From: Blastococcus sp. TBT05-19
GTDB taxonomy: Bacteria; Actinomycetota; Actinomycetes; Mycobacteriales; Geodermatophilaceae
Length of the DNA stretch: 64,000 nt
Direction: 5' to 3'
NCBI RefSeq assembly: GCF_003319095.1
Contig: NZ_QOHI01000001.1
Span: forward strand, 992,001-1,056,000
Shown here: in pieces, positions 8,948-17,450 of the stretch
Layout: each line of letters starts with the position of its first letter
Numbering within the stretch: position 1 is the stretch's first letter
Notes under the pieces: model-generated
Database searches by the model: none
Seen by the model: the letters and a program-made list of their open reading frames with translations, nothing else
What the model was told of the DNA's origin: nothing
Translations under genes and position numbers: made by a program

Positions 8948-10330
8948 TCAGCCGACCGGCAGGCCCGCCAGCCCGGCGGCCAGCCCGAGCACGGCGCAGA
9001 CGCCGAGGGTGCGGAGCACCGACCACTTGAACCGGAACAGCAGCACCGCGGCGACCAGGGCGATGACCACCGCGACCGGTCGCAGCGAGCCGAGGTCGGG
9101 CACCTCGAGGTGCAGCGGGCCGGCGTCGACGCTGCGGGAGTCGGCGAACAGGGTGTGCACCGCGAAGTAGACGCCGAGGTTGGCGATGACGCCGACGACG
9201 GCGGCGGTGATGCCGGTCAGGGCCGCGGACAGCGACCGGTTCCCGCGCAGCCGCTCCATGTACGGGGCGCCCAGCAGCACGAACAGGAAGCTCGGCACGA
9301 ACGTCACCCAGGTGACCAGGAGCGAGGCGAGCACCGCGGCGACCCACGGATCGAGGTCGCCCGGTGCGCGGTAGGCGCCGAGGAACGCCACGAACTGGAC
9401 CACCATGATCAGCGGTCCGGGCGTCGTCTCGGCCAGGGCCAGGCCGCGCACCATCTCGCCCGGGGACAGCCAGCCGTAGGTGGCGACGGCCTGCTGGGCG
9501 ACGTAGGCGAGGACGGCGTAGGCGCCGCCGAAGGTGACCACCGCGGCGCCCGAGAAGAACAGCCCCTGCTCGGTGAACACGCTGCCCGCACCGGTCAGGA
9601 CGGCGACCGCAGCGACGGGCACGCCCCAGACGAGCAGTCCGACGAGCAGCACCGTCAGGGTGCGGCGGGGAGTCGGTGCCTCGTGGTGCAGCACGTCGTC
9701 GGAGATGACCGGAGCCGGCCCCGCGTCGGGTCCCTCGGACGACTTCCTTGCCGGCAGCGCCGAGGGCCGCCAGCGGCCGAGCGCCCAGCCGGCGATCCCG
9801 GCGAGCGCGACCACGACCGGGAAGGGCACCCCGAAGAGCGCGAGAGCGAGGAAGGAGACGACGGCGAGGACGACCAGGGCGCGGCTGTCCAGGGCCTTCT
9901 TCGCCACCCGGACGACCGCCTGCACGACGATGGCCAGGACCGCGGCGGCGAGCCCGGCGAACACGGCGGTGACCGCGGTCGTGGTGCCGAAGGCGACGTA
10001 GATCGCCGACAGCGCGAGCAGCGCGACCACGCCGGGGAGGACGAAGAGGCCACCGGCGACCAGGCCGCCGCGGGTGCCGTGCAGCAGCCAGCCCACGTAG
10101 GTGGCGAGCTGCTGCGCCTCGGGACCGGGCAGCAGGGTGCAGTAGTTCAGGGCGTGCAGGAACCGGCGCTGGCCGATCCACCGCTTCTCGTCGACCAGCG
10201 TGCGCTGCATGACCGCGATCTGGCCGGCCGGGCCGCCGAAGGTCTGCAGCGAGATGAGGAACCAGGCGCGGACGGCGGTGCGGAAGGGCACGCCCGTCTG
10301 CTCGTGCGGCGGAGCGGCGTCGGCGGTCAT
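8948..10330 (-). CDS. chrA: Chromate efflux transporter ChrA
   Basis: A 460-residue membrane transporter of the CHR family, which exports chromate from the cytoplasm. It is the long form with two homologous halves. The N-terminal half has SLQTFGGPAGQIAVMQRTLVDEKRWI and CTLLPGPEAQQLATYVGWLLHG; the C-terminal half repeats the pattern with TFGGAYAVLAYVAQQAV, WLSPGEMVRGLALAETTPGPLI and FVAFLGAYRAPG. These paired motifs define ChrA. About ten to twelve membrane segments can be drawn. It is the last gene of a chrB-N, chrB-C, chrA unit, 34 bases behind the chrB C-terminal gene, so chromate-responsive control is likely. Confidence 0.94.
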   Translation of the reverse strand: MTADAAPPHEQTGVPFRTAVRAWFLISLQTFGGPAGQIAVMQRTLVDEKRWIGQRRFLHALNYCTLLPGPEAQQLATYVGWLLHGTRGGLVAGGLFVLPGVVALLALSAIYVAFGTTTAVTAVFAGLAAAVLAIVVQAVVRVAKKALDSRALVVLAVVSFLALALFGVPFPVVVALAGIAGWALGRWRPSALPARKSSEGPDAGPAPVISDDVLHHEAPTPRRTLTVLLVGLLVWGVPVAAVAVLTGAGSVFTEQGLFFSGAAVVTFGGAYAVLAYVAQQAVATYGWLSPGEMVRGLALAETTPGPLIMVVQFVAFLGAYRAPGDLDPWVAAVLASLLVTWVTFVPSFLFVLLGAPYMERLRGNRSLSAALTGITAAVVGVIANLGVYFAVHTLFADSRSVDAGPLHLEVPDLGSLRPVAVVIALVAAVLLFRFKWSVLRTLGVCAVLGLAAGLAGLPVG

Positions 10331-10364
10331 GGACGTCCTCGTCGAGGGGGTCGGCAGGAGAGGT

Positions 10365-10796
10365 TCAGGCGGGTTCGCGGCCGAGCAGCAGCCGGCGGCG
10401 GTGGTACTCGTAGAGCCCGTCGAAGACCGGGCCGGAGACGGCGAGGGTCCGCTCGTCGTCGCCGGTCATGGACAGACCGCGGAGGACCACGTCCAGGCCG
10501 GGTGCCTCCGGGGCGTCGAAGCGCTCGTCGTCCAGGTCGGCCTCGTGCACGATCTCGGCGATCCGCCAGAGCACCGGGTCGGTGAGCTCCTCGCGCCGCA
10601 GGATCGTCTCGAAGGTGCAGTCGCCGCCGTGGTGGCCGAGGTCCACCCCGCGCATGTCGAAGGGGGTGGCGTCGGCGGGCACGTCGGCCGGATCGGTGAC
10701 GAAGACGAACTCCGCGTCGGCGTCCACGAAGCGGCGGATGAGCCAGGCGCAGGCGGCGCGGTCGATGTGCACACCGGCGCGGGTGGCCCACCTCAT
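10365..10796 (-). CDS. ChrB C-terminal domain protein (chromate resistance)
   Basis: A 143-residue protein matching the C-terminal domain of ChrB: it begins MRWATRAGVHIDRAACAWLIRRFVD and continues DAEFVFVTDPADVPADATPFDMRGVDLGHHG (conserved D, H and C positions), ending in a helical segment YEYHRRRLLLGREPA. In most bacteria this domain is fused behind an N-terminal ChrB domain in one protein of about 300 residues. Here it is a separate gene whose ATG at 10796 overlaps the stop of the ChrB N-terminal gene by four bases. It likely works with that protein as a chromate sensor or in chromate handling. Confidence 0.85.
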   Translation of the reverse strand: MRWATRAGVHIDRAACAWLIRRFVDADAEFVFVTDPADVPADATPFDMRGVDLGHHGGDCTFETILRREELTDPVLWRIAEIVHEADLDDERFDAPEAPGLDVVLRGLSMTGDDERTLAVSGPVFDGLYEYHRRRLLLGREPA

Positions 10797-11281
10797 CGGG
10801 CCGGCACCCCGGCGCGCTCGGCCGCCGCCAGCTCCCGCAGCGCGGCGGCGGCGACGTCGCGGTCCGGTGGCGGGAAGAAGTCGCGCCGGTCGATGGCCCG
10901 CCACTCCGAGCGCAGCCGGCGCAGCGCGCGCGCCCGGTCGGTGGGGTCGGAGTCCGTGGCGGTCCGGCACTGCTCGGTCAGGGCGCGGTACTCCTCGGCG
11001 CGGGCGGCGGCCATGGTCGTCGCGAGCTCCTTCTCCTGGGTCGCGCTCGTCGGCCGAGCCGTCCAGAGGCCCGCGGTACCGCCGGCCTCGGTGACCTCGC
11101 CGGCGAGCCATTCGAGCTGCTCGCGGGTGCGGGCATCGGCCGGCAGGGCCACCAGGCCGTCGGCCAGCTGCACGACGCCGAGCCGCTTGAGCCGCCGCCA
11201 CAGCGTCGTGCGCGGGCCGGACGGCTCGCGGGGGAGGCGGTAGGAGAGCAGCACCCACTCGCCCGGCGACGTCGTCGACAC
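10793..11281 (-). CDS. ChrB N-terminal domain protein (chromate-responsive regulator)
   Basis: A 162-residue protein matching the N-terminal ChrB domain: WVLLSYRLPREPSGPRTTLWRRLKRLGVVQLADGLVALP is the typical opening of ChrB, followed by a long Arg/Glu-rich helical region (residues about 70-160). ChrB regulates chr operons in response to chromate. GTG 11281 is preferred over an ATG at 11359 (27 residues longer). It lies directly before the conserved domain, and six bases upstream is a TTGCAT box with a TGGACA box 18 bases further away, overlapped by a 16-base palindrome. A leaderless, autoregulated transcript therefore fits. The longer N terminus cannot be excluded. Confidence 0.82.
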   Translation of the reverse strand: MSTTSPGEWVLLSYRLPREPSGPRTTLWRRLKRLGVVQLADGLVALPADARTREQLEWLAGEVTEAGGTAGLWTARPTSATQEKELATTMAAARAEEYRALTEQCRTATDSDPTDRARALRRLRSEWRAIDRRDFFPPPDRDVAAAALRELAAAERAGVPAR

Positions 11282-11317
11282 GAACGGATGCAACCACGGT
11301 TGCAGCAGCGGTGTCCA
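11282..11317 (-). promoter_or_regulatory. Leaderless chr operon promoter with palindromic operator
   Basis: On the minus strand TGGACA (11317-11312), an 18-base spacer and TTGCAT (11293-11288) form a promoter ending six bases before the GTG start. The perfect 16-base inverted repeat TGCAACC-AC-GGTTGCA (11289-11304) covers the -10 box and half the spacer, an ideal repressor site. ChrB or another chromate-responsive protein is the likely binder; this is inferred from position. Confidence 0.55.
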
Positions 11318-11419
11318 GGGTGCCGGGTCTCCAGATCCCGGCGAGCTGGCCCAGGTCATGAGCCGGAGGGTGCGGAGCCCCGAGGGAGGAGTCGGCCCGC
11401 CGCCGGCGGGGGCTGGGTG

Positions 11420-11719
11420 CTACTCCCGGACGACCCACACCTGGGCCGGCCCCTGCGGGGTGTCCTGGGTCCGCGCGGGCTGGAACTGCTCGTAGACGCC
11501 GAACCACCGGGGCCCGTCGTAGACGAGCACCGCGGACGTGAGCGACTCGATCGGCAGGTGGTCGACCTCGTTGTGCCGAGGGCCGCCCCAGTGCAGGACC
11601 AGGGTCGTTCCCAGCGGGGAGTCGACCCGGTCCTCCGGCGGCGGCGCGGGGCGGGATCGCGGGGCGGTGCGGCTCCGGGGAGCGGGAGTGGTGGTCGGGC
11701 GGGTCGGAACTGACGTCAT
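11420..11719 (-). CDS. Hypothetical protein, 99 residues
   Basis: An unrecognised small protein. Residues 1-35 are Pro/Thr/Arg-rich and look disordered. The rest reads like a folded domain rich in aromatic residues: LGTTLVLHWGGPRHNEVDHL, VYDGPRWFGVYEQFQPAR and QVWVVRE. No signal peptide, membrane segment or known motif was seen. The ATG at 11719 has no good ribosome-binding site, and the true start could lie inside the Pro/Thr-rich segment. It sits upstream of the chr unit on the same strand and diverges from the GAF-ANTAR gene. Confidence 0.55.
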   Translation of the reverse strand: MTSVPTRPTTTPAPRSRTAPRSRPAPPPEDRVDSPLGTTLVLHWGGPRHNEVDHLPIESLTSAVLVYDGPRWFGVYEQFQPARTQDTPQGPAQVWVVRE

Positions 11720-11936
11720 CAGGAGGAGGCTCTCGCTCGAGGGGCGGGCCGGGGTGCTGTTCACCCGTGCCCGCTCCGGGGCCCATGCCCAGTCGGTGCC
11801 CGTTCGAACCCGGACCGGACCGATGTGGCGCACGCCTCGTCCTGGCGCGCGGTCGCCGGGGTGCGTCCGCCAGGTGGGACGGCGCGCCCGGCATACTGGA
11901 GCGATATCGGTAGGGCACAACCGGAAGGCGGGGAGC

Positions 11937-12659
11937 GTGGCTGAGCCGAGCCGGCGGTCCTCCGTCGACGGTGGGCAGGACGTGCTGGCGCTGCTGGACG
12001 AGTTCGCGGACGTCGCGACCTTCCTCGACTCGCTGGTGACCTGGGCGGTGGACCAGACCCCTGGCGCCGAGGCGTGCGGGCTGACGCTGGAGCAGTCGGG
12101 CCGGAACCTCACCGTGACCTACAGCGGCGAGCTGGCCGCCGCCGGCGACGAGCGCCAGTACGAGCTCGACGACGGCCCGTGCCTGGAGGCGTTGCGGACC
12201 GGGGAGCGGATCGCCGTGACCGACATGGCGACCGAGCAGCGCTGGGGGTCGTACCCGCAGCGCGCCCTGGAGGCGGGAGTGCGCTCGTCGCTGTCCTTCC
12301 CCCTCGTGCTCGGGCAGCGGGGCCGGGGAGCGCTGAACCTCTACGCCAGCGAGGCGCATGCGTTCACCGAGGCCGACGAGCTGGCCGGGCAGGCCTGGGC
12401 GGGGCAGGCGAGCGGTGCGCTGTCGGTCGCCTGGCAGATGGCCGAGCGCGACGAGACGGTCGACCTGCTGACCCGGGGGATGGTCACCCGGCAGGTGATC
12501 GGCCAGGCCGTGGGTCTGCTCATGGCGCAGCAGCGGTGCACCGCCGACGAGGCCTTCGACATGCTCAAGGCGGCGAGCCAGCGCAACAACGAGAAGCTGC
12601 GCGACGTCGCGGCGCGCATGGTGGCCGGGCACGAGGAGAACACGCGCGCCGCACGCTGA
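11937..12659 (+). CDS. GAF and ANTAR domain protein, putative RNA-binding antiterminator
   Basis: A 240-residue regulator. A GAF sensory domain occupies about residues 20-165 (CGLTLEQSGRNLTVTYSGE, ELDDGPCLEALRTGERIAV, RSSLSFPLVLGQRGRGALNLYA). A C-terminal ANTAR domain follows (LLTRGMVTRQVIGQAVGLLM, then CTADEAFDMLKAASQRNNEKLRDVAARMV). ANTAR domains bind paired RNA hairpins to prevent transcription termination, so the protein probably couples a small ligand or redox cue to antitermination. GTG 11937 is chosen because GGAAGGCGGGGAG lies just upstream; longer readings lack domain content. A strong hairpin terminator follows at 12721-12754. Its RNA targets cannot be told from the window. Confidence 0.9.
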   Translation: MAEPSRRSSVDGGQDVLALLDEFADVATFLDSLVTWAVDQTPGAEACGLTLEQSGRNLTVTYSGELAAAGDERQYELDDGPCLEALRTGERIAVTDMATEQRWGSYPQRALEAGVRSSLSFPLVLGQRGRGALNLYASEAHAFTEADELAGQAWAGQASGALSVAWQMAERDETVDLLTRGMVTRQVIGQAVGLLMAQQRCTADEAFDMLKAASQRNNEKLRDVAARMVAGHEENTRAAR

Positions 12660-12720
12660 CCTCCCGGTCCGCCCGCACGTGTCGCGCGCGGTGTGCGTTC
12701 CCCGCGGACCCGAGCACGAC

Positions 12721-12754
12721 AGAGGCCCTGGTCGGCGAACCGACCAGGGCCTCT
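12721..12754. terminator. Strong bidirectional hairpin terminator
   Basis: AGAGGCCCTGGTCGG and its perfect complement CCGACCAGGGCCTCT form a 15-base-pair stem with a CGAA tetraloop. It ends the GAF-ANTAR transcript on the plus strand and lies just past the 3' end of the tRNA-His gene on the minus strand. Confidence 0.85.
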
Positions 12755-12760
12755 CTTGCG

Positions 12761-12837
<77 letters not shown>

Positions 12838-12917
12838 GCGTGCCCACCCCGGACGCCGGGGGGACGCAGCAACGATACCGGAGACCGTGCGCGGTCCCGC
12901 CGGGGGACCGGCGGGGA

Positions 12918-13565
12918 TCAGGCGGTGCCGGCGTCGCCCGCGGCGAGCAGGCCGGCGAACGTGCCGGTGACCTGCTCGGCGGCGCTCTTCGCCTGGTCGC
13001 TGCCCGGGCCGGGGGCCGGCACGAACAGCGTCTTCCGGTAGTAGGCCAGCTCGCGCACCGACTCGATGATGTCGGCCAGCGCGCGGTGGGCCAGCCCCTT
13101 GGCCGGCTGGGCGAAGTACACCCGCGGGAACCAGCGCCGGGCCAGCTCCTTGACCGAGGAGACGTCGACCATCCGGTAGTGCAGGTGGTCGTCGAGCTCG
13201 GGCATGTCGCGGGCCAGGAAGCCGCGGTCGGTGCCGATCGAGTTGCCGCACAGCGGAGCGGTCCGCCGCTCGGGCACGAACCGCTTCACGTAGGCCAGGA
13301 TCTGCTGCTCGGCCTCGGCGGTCGTGAGCGTCGCCGCGCGGACCTCGTCGGTGAGACCGGACTTCGCGTGCATGTCCCGCACGAACTCGGTCATGCCGTC
13401 GAGGTCGGCGTCGTCGGCGGAGATGATGAGGTCCAGGCCCGGGTCCAGGACGTTGAGCTCCGAGTCGGTGATCAGCACCGCGACCTCGATCAGCTTGTCC
13501 TTGGTGAGGTCCAGGCCGGTCATCTCGCAGTCGATCCAGACCAGGTGTCCCGCGCTCTCCGCCAC
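12918..13565 (-). CDS. orn: Oligoribonuclease Orn
   Basis: A 215-residue 3'-5' exoribonuclease that degrades very short RNAs and pGpG to mononucleotides. It belongs to the DEDDh family: D12 and E14 in [10 protein letters not shown], a middle Asp in [18 protein letters not shown], and the His/Asp pair in [21 protein letters not shown]. The family hallmark [16 protein letters not shown] is present. Length is slightly above the E. coli enzyme (181) because of a C-terminal tail. The start is GTG 13565; a TACTGT box 8 bases upstream suggests a leaderless or nearly leaderless transcript. Confidence 0.96.
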   Translation of the reverse strand: MAESAGHLVWIDCEMTGLDLTKDKLIEVAVLITDSELNVLDPGLDLIISADDADLDGMTEFVRDMHAKSGLTDEVRAATLTTAEAEQQILAYVKRFVPERRTAPLCGNSIGTDRGFLARDMPELDDHLHYRMVDVSSVKELARRWFPRVYFAQPAKGLAHRALADIIESVRELAYYRKTLFVPAPGPGSDQAKSAAEQVTGTFAGLLAAGDAGTA

Positions 13566-13722
13566 GTCGGCTCACAGTACGCACCGGACGTTGCGTGCGC
13601 CCCGCTCACCCCACGCGTGCCCGCGGTAGCGCAACCGTGTCGGCGGCGCGACCGGAAACGCTCGGCCCTGGCCCGGATCACCGCTAGGGTCGCCGGAACG
13701 CCCTCCGTCAGGAAGCAAGCCT

Positions 13723-14898
13723 GTGTCGACTGCACCCGCACCCACCGCGCCCCAGGCCCCGGGAACGCTCCGGTCGGGCCTGGCCCACCCGGTGGCGCTC
13801 CTGCGCTGGCTCTGGACGGCCTACCTGACCCCCGGCCGGCCCGGTCGCCCCACCGACCAGACCGAGCTGCGCTGGATCTACACCGCCTGGCTCGGGGCGT
13901 TCCTGCTCAAGATGCTGGGCTCGTCGTGGGACGTCTCCTGGCACTTCAAGTGGCTGCGCGACGACCTGGCGCCCCCGCACCTGCTCAACACCGTCGGCAC
14001 CGCCGTCGTCGTCGTCCTCGTGCTGTTCCACAGCTACAGCGGCTACGGCGTCGACCGCCGGGCGCTGCGGCTCATGCAGGTCGGCATCGGGGCGTTCCTG
14101 ATCGCGATCCCGATCGACATCCTCAACCACCGCATCAACGGCCTGGACATCACCAGCTGGAGCCCCAGCCACGCGCTGCTCTACATCGGGACGGCGATCA
14201 TGCTGGCCGGCGCACTGCGGGGGTGGTGGCTGTACGCCGCGCCGGGGCGCCTCCGCGACCTGGTGTCGCTGGGCCTGTGGTTGTTCTTCGTCGAGAACGT
14301 GGTCTTCCCGAACCAGCACCAGGAGTACGGGGTGCTGTCGCTGGAGGCCTGGGAGGCCGGCCGGACGACGGCCGAGCCGTCGCTGCTGGACTTCGCCGCC
14401 GCGCAGGGGCAGACGCCCGCCATGTTCATGCTGCCGGTGCCCTCCTGGGTGCACCCGGCCTGGATGATCTGCGCCGGCCTGCTCGCCCTGGTCGTGGCCC
14501 GCAAGACGGTCGGCCTGCGCTGGACGGCGACGGTCATCGCGGTCGTCTACCTGGGCTACCGCGGCGTCATGTGGCTGGGCCTGGTCGCCATGGGCTTCCC
14601 GCCCTCGGTGCTGCCGGTCGTGCTCATCCTCGGCGCGGTGCTCATCGACCTCGCGGTCACCTCCCGCGTGCCGGGCTGGATCGCCGGCATCGCGGTCACC
14701 GCCGCCGTGTACGGCCTGGCGTTCCCGCTCGAGGCCCTCGGCCTGCTGCCCCCGTGGAACTGGTGGTCGGCGCTGCCGGTCGCGGTCGGTTTCGCCGCGC
14801 TCTGGGCGCTGGTCGACGTCGTCTCCCGGAGCTCCTGGCTGGCCCGCTGGCGCACCGCCGACGAGCCCGCGGGCGTCGCGGAGACCGCCGCCGCCTGA
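13723..14898 (+). CDS. Polytopic membrane protein of unknown function
   Basis: A 391-residue membrane protein with about nine hydrophobic segments, for example AVVVVLVLFHSYSGYG, VGIGAFLIAIPIDIL, LGLWLFFVENVVF, MICAGLLALVVA and VLPVVLILGAVLIDLAV. Conserved-looking His-containing segments (SWDVSWHFKWL, APPHLLNT, NHRINGLDITSWSPSHALLY, SWVHPAWM) could bind a metal or heme, but no family is recognised with certainty. GTG 13723 is preceded by AGGAAG at a good distance; a TAGGGT -10 box lies at 13685-13690. It diverges from orn. Confidence 0.8.
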   Translation: MSTAPAPTAPQAPGTLRSGLAHPVALLRWLWTAYLTPGRPGRPTDQTELRWIYTAWLGAFLLKMLGSSWDVSWHFKWLRDDLAPPHLLNTVGTAVVVVLVLFHSYSGYGVDRRALRLMQVGIGAFLIAIPIDILNHRINGLDITSWSPSHALLYIGTAIMLAGALRGWWLYAAPGRLRDLVSLGLWLFFVENVVFPNQHQEYGVLSLEAWEAGRTTAEPSLLDFAAAQGQTPAMFMLPVPSWVHPAWMICAGLLALVVARKTVGLRWTATVIAVVYLGYRGVMWLGLVAMGFPPSVLPVVLILGAVLIDLAVTSRVPGWIAGIAVTAAVYGLAFPLEALGLLPPWNWWSALPVAVGFAALWALVDVVSRSSWLARWRTADEPAGVAETAAA

Positions 14899-14910
14899 TC
14901 CGCCACACCC

Positions 14911-14927
14911 CCGGCGCGGAGCGCCGG
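14911..14927. terminator. Short GC hairpin, possible terminator
   Basis: CCGGCGC-GGA-GCGCCGG is a perfect 7-base-pair stem with a 3-base loop, 13 bases after the stop of the membrane protein gene. There is no T tract. It may end that transcript. Confidence 0.4.
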
Positions 14928-15054
14928 AGCGGCCGTCGGCATGACGTAGCGTCGAGGGCGGCTGCGTCACGGGGGCGCCCGCCGAGCCGGCGTCCCGCGC
15001 CGCGTCCGGAGCGGCGCCGGCCCTGCCCGCACCATCGAGCGCCCGGAGGACGAC

Positions 15055-16770
15055 GTGCTGGTCCTGACCCCCGAGCCGTTGCAGACGGCGGGGGAGCGCG
15101 CCTTCTTCGGCGAGCTCTCGCGGTGGGACACGGGCGCCTCGGTCCGGGCCGCCGTGGTCGCCTCGGTCCCGCTCGTCGACGGTCCGCTGGGACGACGGCA
15201 GTCCGACGCCGTGCTGCTGGTGCCCGAGGGCATCGCGGTCATCCGGGTGGTCGAGGTGCCGCGCCAGTCCGGCGTCGTCACCGCCTCCCCGGAGGGGGCG
15301 TGGAGCATCGCCGCCGAGGGCGGGCCCAGCCAGGTCCTGCAGCTCGGCGGGGGTGGGTCGAGCCCGCTGGACGGCCTGATGCGCGCCGGCATGGACACCG
15401 CGATGAAGCTGCGCCGGGCGGGTCTCGAGCCCGGCCGGATCGCGCGGCTCACCGTCCTCGTCGGCGAGATCACCGGGCTGGTGCCCGCCGACGGCGACCT
15501 GGGCGAGGGCGACCACGTCGCCACCCTGGAACCACGGTCCCTGCTGCTCGCGATCGCCCGCGCCAGCCGGCACGCCGGCGTCGACAACCCCCGGCTCTGG
15601 ACGACGGCCGACGTGCGGGCGGCGCTGCTGGCGCTCGAGCTGCCGGGTCGCGGGCCCACGGTGGAGGAGCTGAACGGGGAGTCCTTCCCGTACTCGCCCT
15701 ACGTGCTCCGCCGTCCGCAGCTGCTGACCCCGGCGGCCATGGCGGCCTCGCCGCTGGTCGCCGATCCCGCGCCGGAGCCGGCCGGCGGGGCGTCCGGCAG
15801 CGCCGAGCCGCTCAGCGCCAGCGCGGTGGCCCGCGCGGTCGCCGCGTCGGTCGCCTCGGCGCACGCAGCGGCCGTGTCCGCGGCGGCGCCTCCGCGCCCG
15901 GTGCCCAACCTGACCGGGCAGCGGGACACCGTCGCGGTGGACGGGCCGGCCTCCCCGCCGAACGCCGACGCCGGGGTGGGCGGGCTGTTCGCATCCGCGC
16001 CGGCCGAGCCGGAGCAGGCCGGCCCGCCCCGCACCGCCGTGCAGCCCGTGGTGCCGCGTGCCGAGGAGCCGCCGCCGCGCCCGCCGCTGTCCCCGGCCTG
16101 GGGTGCCGTTCCCCCGGACCGTCCGGCACCCGACGACGAGCCCGACGGCGAGCGCCGGCGCTGGGGGCTGGTCATCGCGGCCGCCGTGCTCGCGCTGGCC
16201 GTCGTCTGCGGCGTGGCCGTGTGGCTGCTGACGGGCGGCGAACCCGAGGACGAGGCCGGCGGCGGGACCGGGCCCGCCCCGACGACCGAGGCGGGCCCGG
16301 CGCCGGGCGACGTCCTGGCCGCCGGGAGCACGCGGTTCACCGTCGAGCAGGTGCGGGTGGACGAGACCTGCGCCGGGCACGCCTACGGCGACGTGGCCGC
16401 CTTCCTGGACGCCACCGACTGCGTCGGGCTCTCCCGCGCCCTCTACTCCGCGAGCGTCGAGGGCGCTCCGGTCGTCGTCTCGGTGTCCCGGGTGACGATG
16501 GCCGACCCCGCGACTGCCCGCCAGCTGCGCGCCCTGGCCGACACGAACGGCAGCGGCAACGTGAGCGACCTGCTGCGCGAGGGGCTGACCTTCGAGGGCG
16601 GCCCGGCGAAGCTCAGCGGGGCCGAGTACGCCAGCGCCACCTCGGGGGCCACGGTCACGATCGTGGAGAGCGCGTGGTCGGACCCGGCACGCGCCGGCAG
16701 TGCCGCGGCGGTCGACGCCGTCGCCACCGAGGCCCTGGCACTCCCGGTCCCGCCGCTGCCCGGCGACTGA
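15055..16770 (+). CDS. Single-pass membrane protein with cytoplasmic N-domain, unknown function
   Basis: A 571-residue protein. Residues 1-220 form a folded N-terminal domain beginning LTPEPLQTAGERAFFGELSR, which faintly recalls nuclease-related (NERD-like) openings. Residues about 225-360 are an Ala/Pro-rich linker. One membrane helix follows (GLVIAAAVLALAVVCGVAVWLL, near 365-390). The external C-terminal domain has two cysteines (TCAGHAYGDVAAFLDATDCVG) that could form a disulfide. The N-in topology is inferred from basic residues (ERRRW) before the helix. GTG 15055 has GGAGGAC just upstream. No known function is recognised. It ends one base from the convergent TetR gene. Confidence 0.78.
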   Translation: MLVLTPEPLQTAGERAFFGELSRWDTGASVRAAVVASVPLVDGPLGRRQSDAVLLVPEGIAVIRVVEVPRQSGVVTASPEGAWSIAAEGGPSQVLQLGGGGSSPLDGLMRAGMDTAMKLRRAGLEPGRIARLTVLVGEITGLVPADGDLGEGDHVATLEPRSLLLAIARASRHAGVDNPRLWTTADVRAALLALELPGRGPTVEELNGESFPYSPYVLRRPQLLTPAAMAASPLVADPAPEPAGGASGSAEPLSASAVARAVAASVASAHAAAVSAAAPPRPVPNLTGQRDTVAVDGPASPPNADAGVGGLFASAPAEPEQAGPPRTAVQPVVPRAEEPPPRPPLSPAWGAVPPDRPAPDDEPDGERRRWGLVIAAAVLALAVVCGVAVWLLTGGEPEDEAGGGTGPAPTTEAGPAPGDVLAAGSTRFTVEQVRVDETCAGHAYGDVAAFLDATDCVGLSRALYSASVEGAPVVVSVSRVTMADPATARQLRALADTNGSGNVSDLLREGLTFEGGPAKLSGAEYASATSGATVTIVESAWSDPARAGSAAAVDAVATEALALPVPPLPGD

Positions 16771-16771
16771 G

Positions 16772-17368
16772 TCATGAGGTGGCGGCGGCCCAGGCCATCC
16801 CGGCCAGCAGTCCCGCCATGGCGGAACGGTCGAGCCGCCCGGCGCTGTGCGGGGTGGAGTTGATCAGCCCGAAGACGGCGTGGGCGCGCGCCCGGCAGGC
16901 GGCCGCCTCCGCGCCCGGGTGCAGGCGGGCCAGCACGGTCACCCACACCTCGACGTAGCGGCGCTGCAGCCGGCGCACCTGCCCGGCCTCGGCCTCCGGC
17001 AGGGAGGTGAGGTCGCGGTCGTGCACCACGATGAGCGCCGGGTTGTCGAGGGCGAAGTCCACCTGGAAGCCGATGAGCGCCCGGAGCTGGGCCGCGGGGT
17101 CGGCGCCCGCCGCGGCCACGCGCTCCCGCCCGCCCTCGGCCAGCCGCTCGCTGATCCGCAGCAGCATCTCGGCCAGCATCGCGTCCTTGCTCGCGAAGTG
17201 CCGGTAGATGGCCGGGCCGGTGACGCCCACGGCCGCCCCGACGTCGTCGACACCGACGGCGCGCGAGCCGCGCTCGGCGAACAGCTGGGCCGCGGCCTGC
17301 AGGATCTGCTCGCGGCGCGACGGGCGGTCGACGTCGGCGTGCAGTGCCGCGTCCCGCGTCGAGGTCAT
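16772..17368 (-). CDS. TetR-family repressor of the divergent accD1-accA1 operon
   Basis: A 198-residue TetR-type regulator. The N-terminal helix-turn-helix is clear: RREQILQAAAQLFAERGSRAVGVDDVGAAVGVTGPAIYRHFASKDAMLAEML. The C-terminal helical domain would bind a ligand, plausibly an acyl-CoA of the neighbouring pathway. It is divergent from the carboxylase operon, and the 88-base gap holds two GTGAACnnnnGTTNAC inverted repeats. ATG 17368 has a TAGCAT box six bases upstream, suggesting a leaderless transcript whose promoter overlaps the nearer operator, so autoregulation is likely. Confidence 0.92.
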   Translation of the reverse strand: MTSTRDAALHADVDRPSRREQILQAAAQLFAERGSRAVGVDDVGAAVGVTGPAIYRHFASKDAMLAEMLLRISERLAEGGRERVAAAGADPAAQLRALIGFQVDFALDNPALIVVHDRDLTSLPEAEAGQVRRLQRRYVEVWVTVLARLHPGAEAAACRARAHAVFGLINSTPHSAGRLDRSAMAGLLAGMAWAAATS

Positions 17369-17388
17369 GCGGGGATGCTAGCCCCGAC

Positions 17389-17404
17389 GTGAACCGTCGT
17401 TCAC
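17389..17404. promoter_or_regulatory. TetR operator copy 1 (over the tetR promoter)
   Basis: GTGAAC-CGTC-GTTCAC is a perfect inverted repeat with 6-base arms and a 4-base spacer. It lies 9 bases upstream of the TAGCAT -10 box (17380-17375) of the leftward TetR gene, covering its -35 zone. Confidence 0.65.
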
Positions 17405-17420
17405 CCCGCGACGTGGGGAG

Positions 17421-17450
17421 TGGACCGCATGCGTGAACCACCGTTAACCT
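17421..17450 (+). promoter_or_regulatory. accD1 promoter with TetR operator copy 2
   Basis: TGGACC (17421-17426), an 18-base spacer and TAACCT (17445-17450) form a promoter whose -10 box ends six bases before the GTG start of accD1, implying a leaderless mRNA. GTGAAC-CACC-GTTAAC (17433-17448, one mismatch pair) is a second copy of the operator and overlaps the -10 box. Operator centres are 44 bases apart. Confidence 0.6.
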
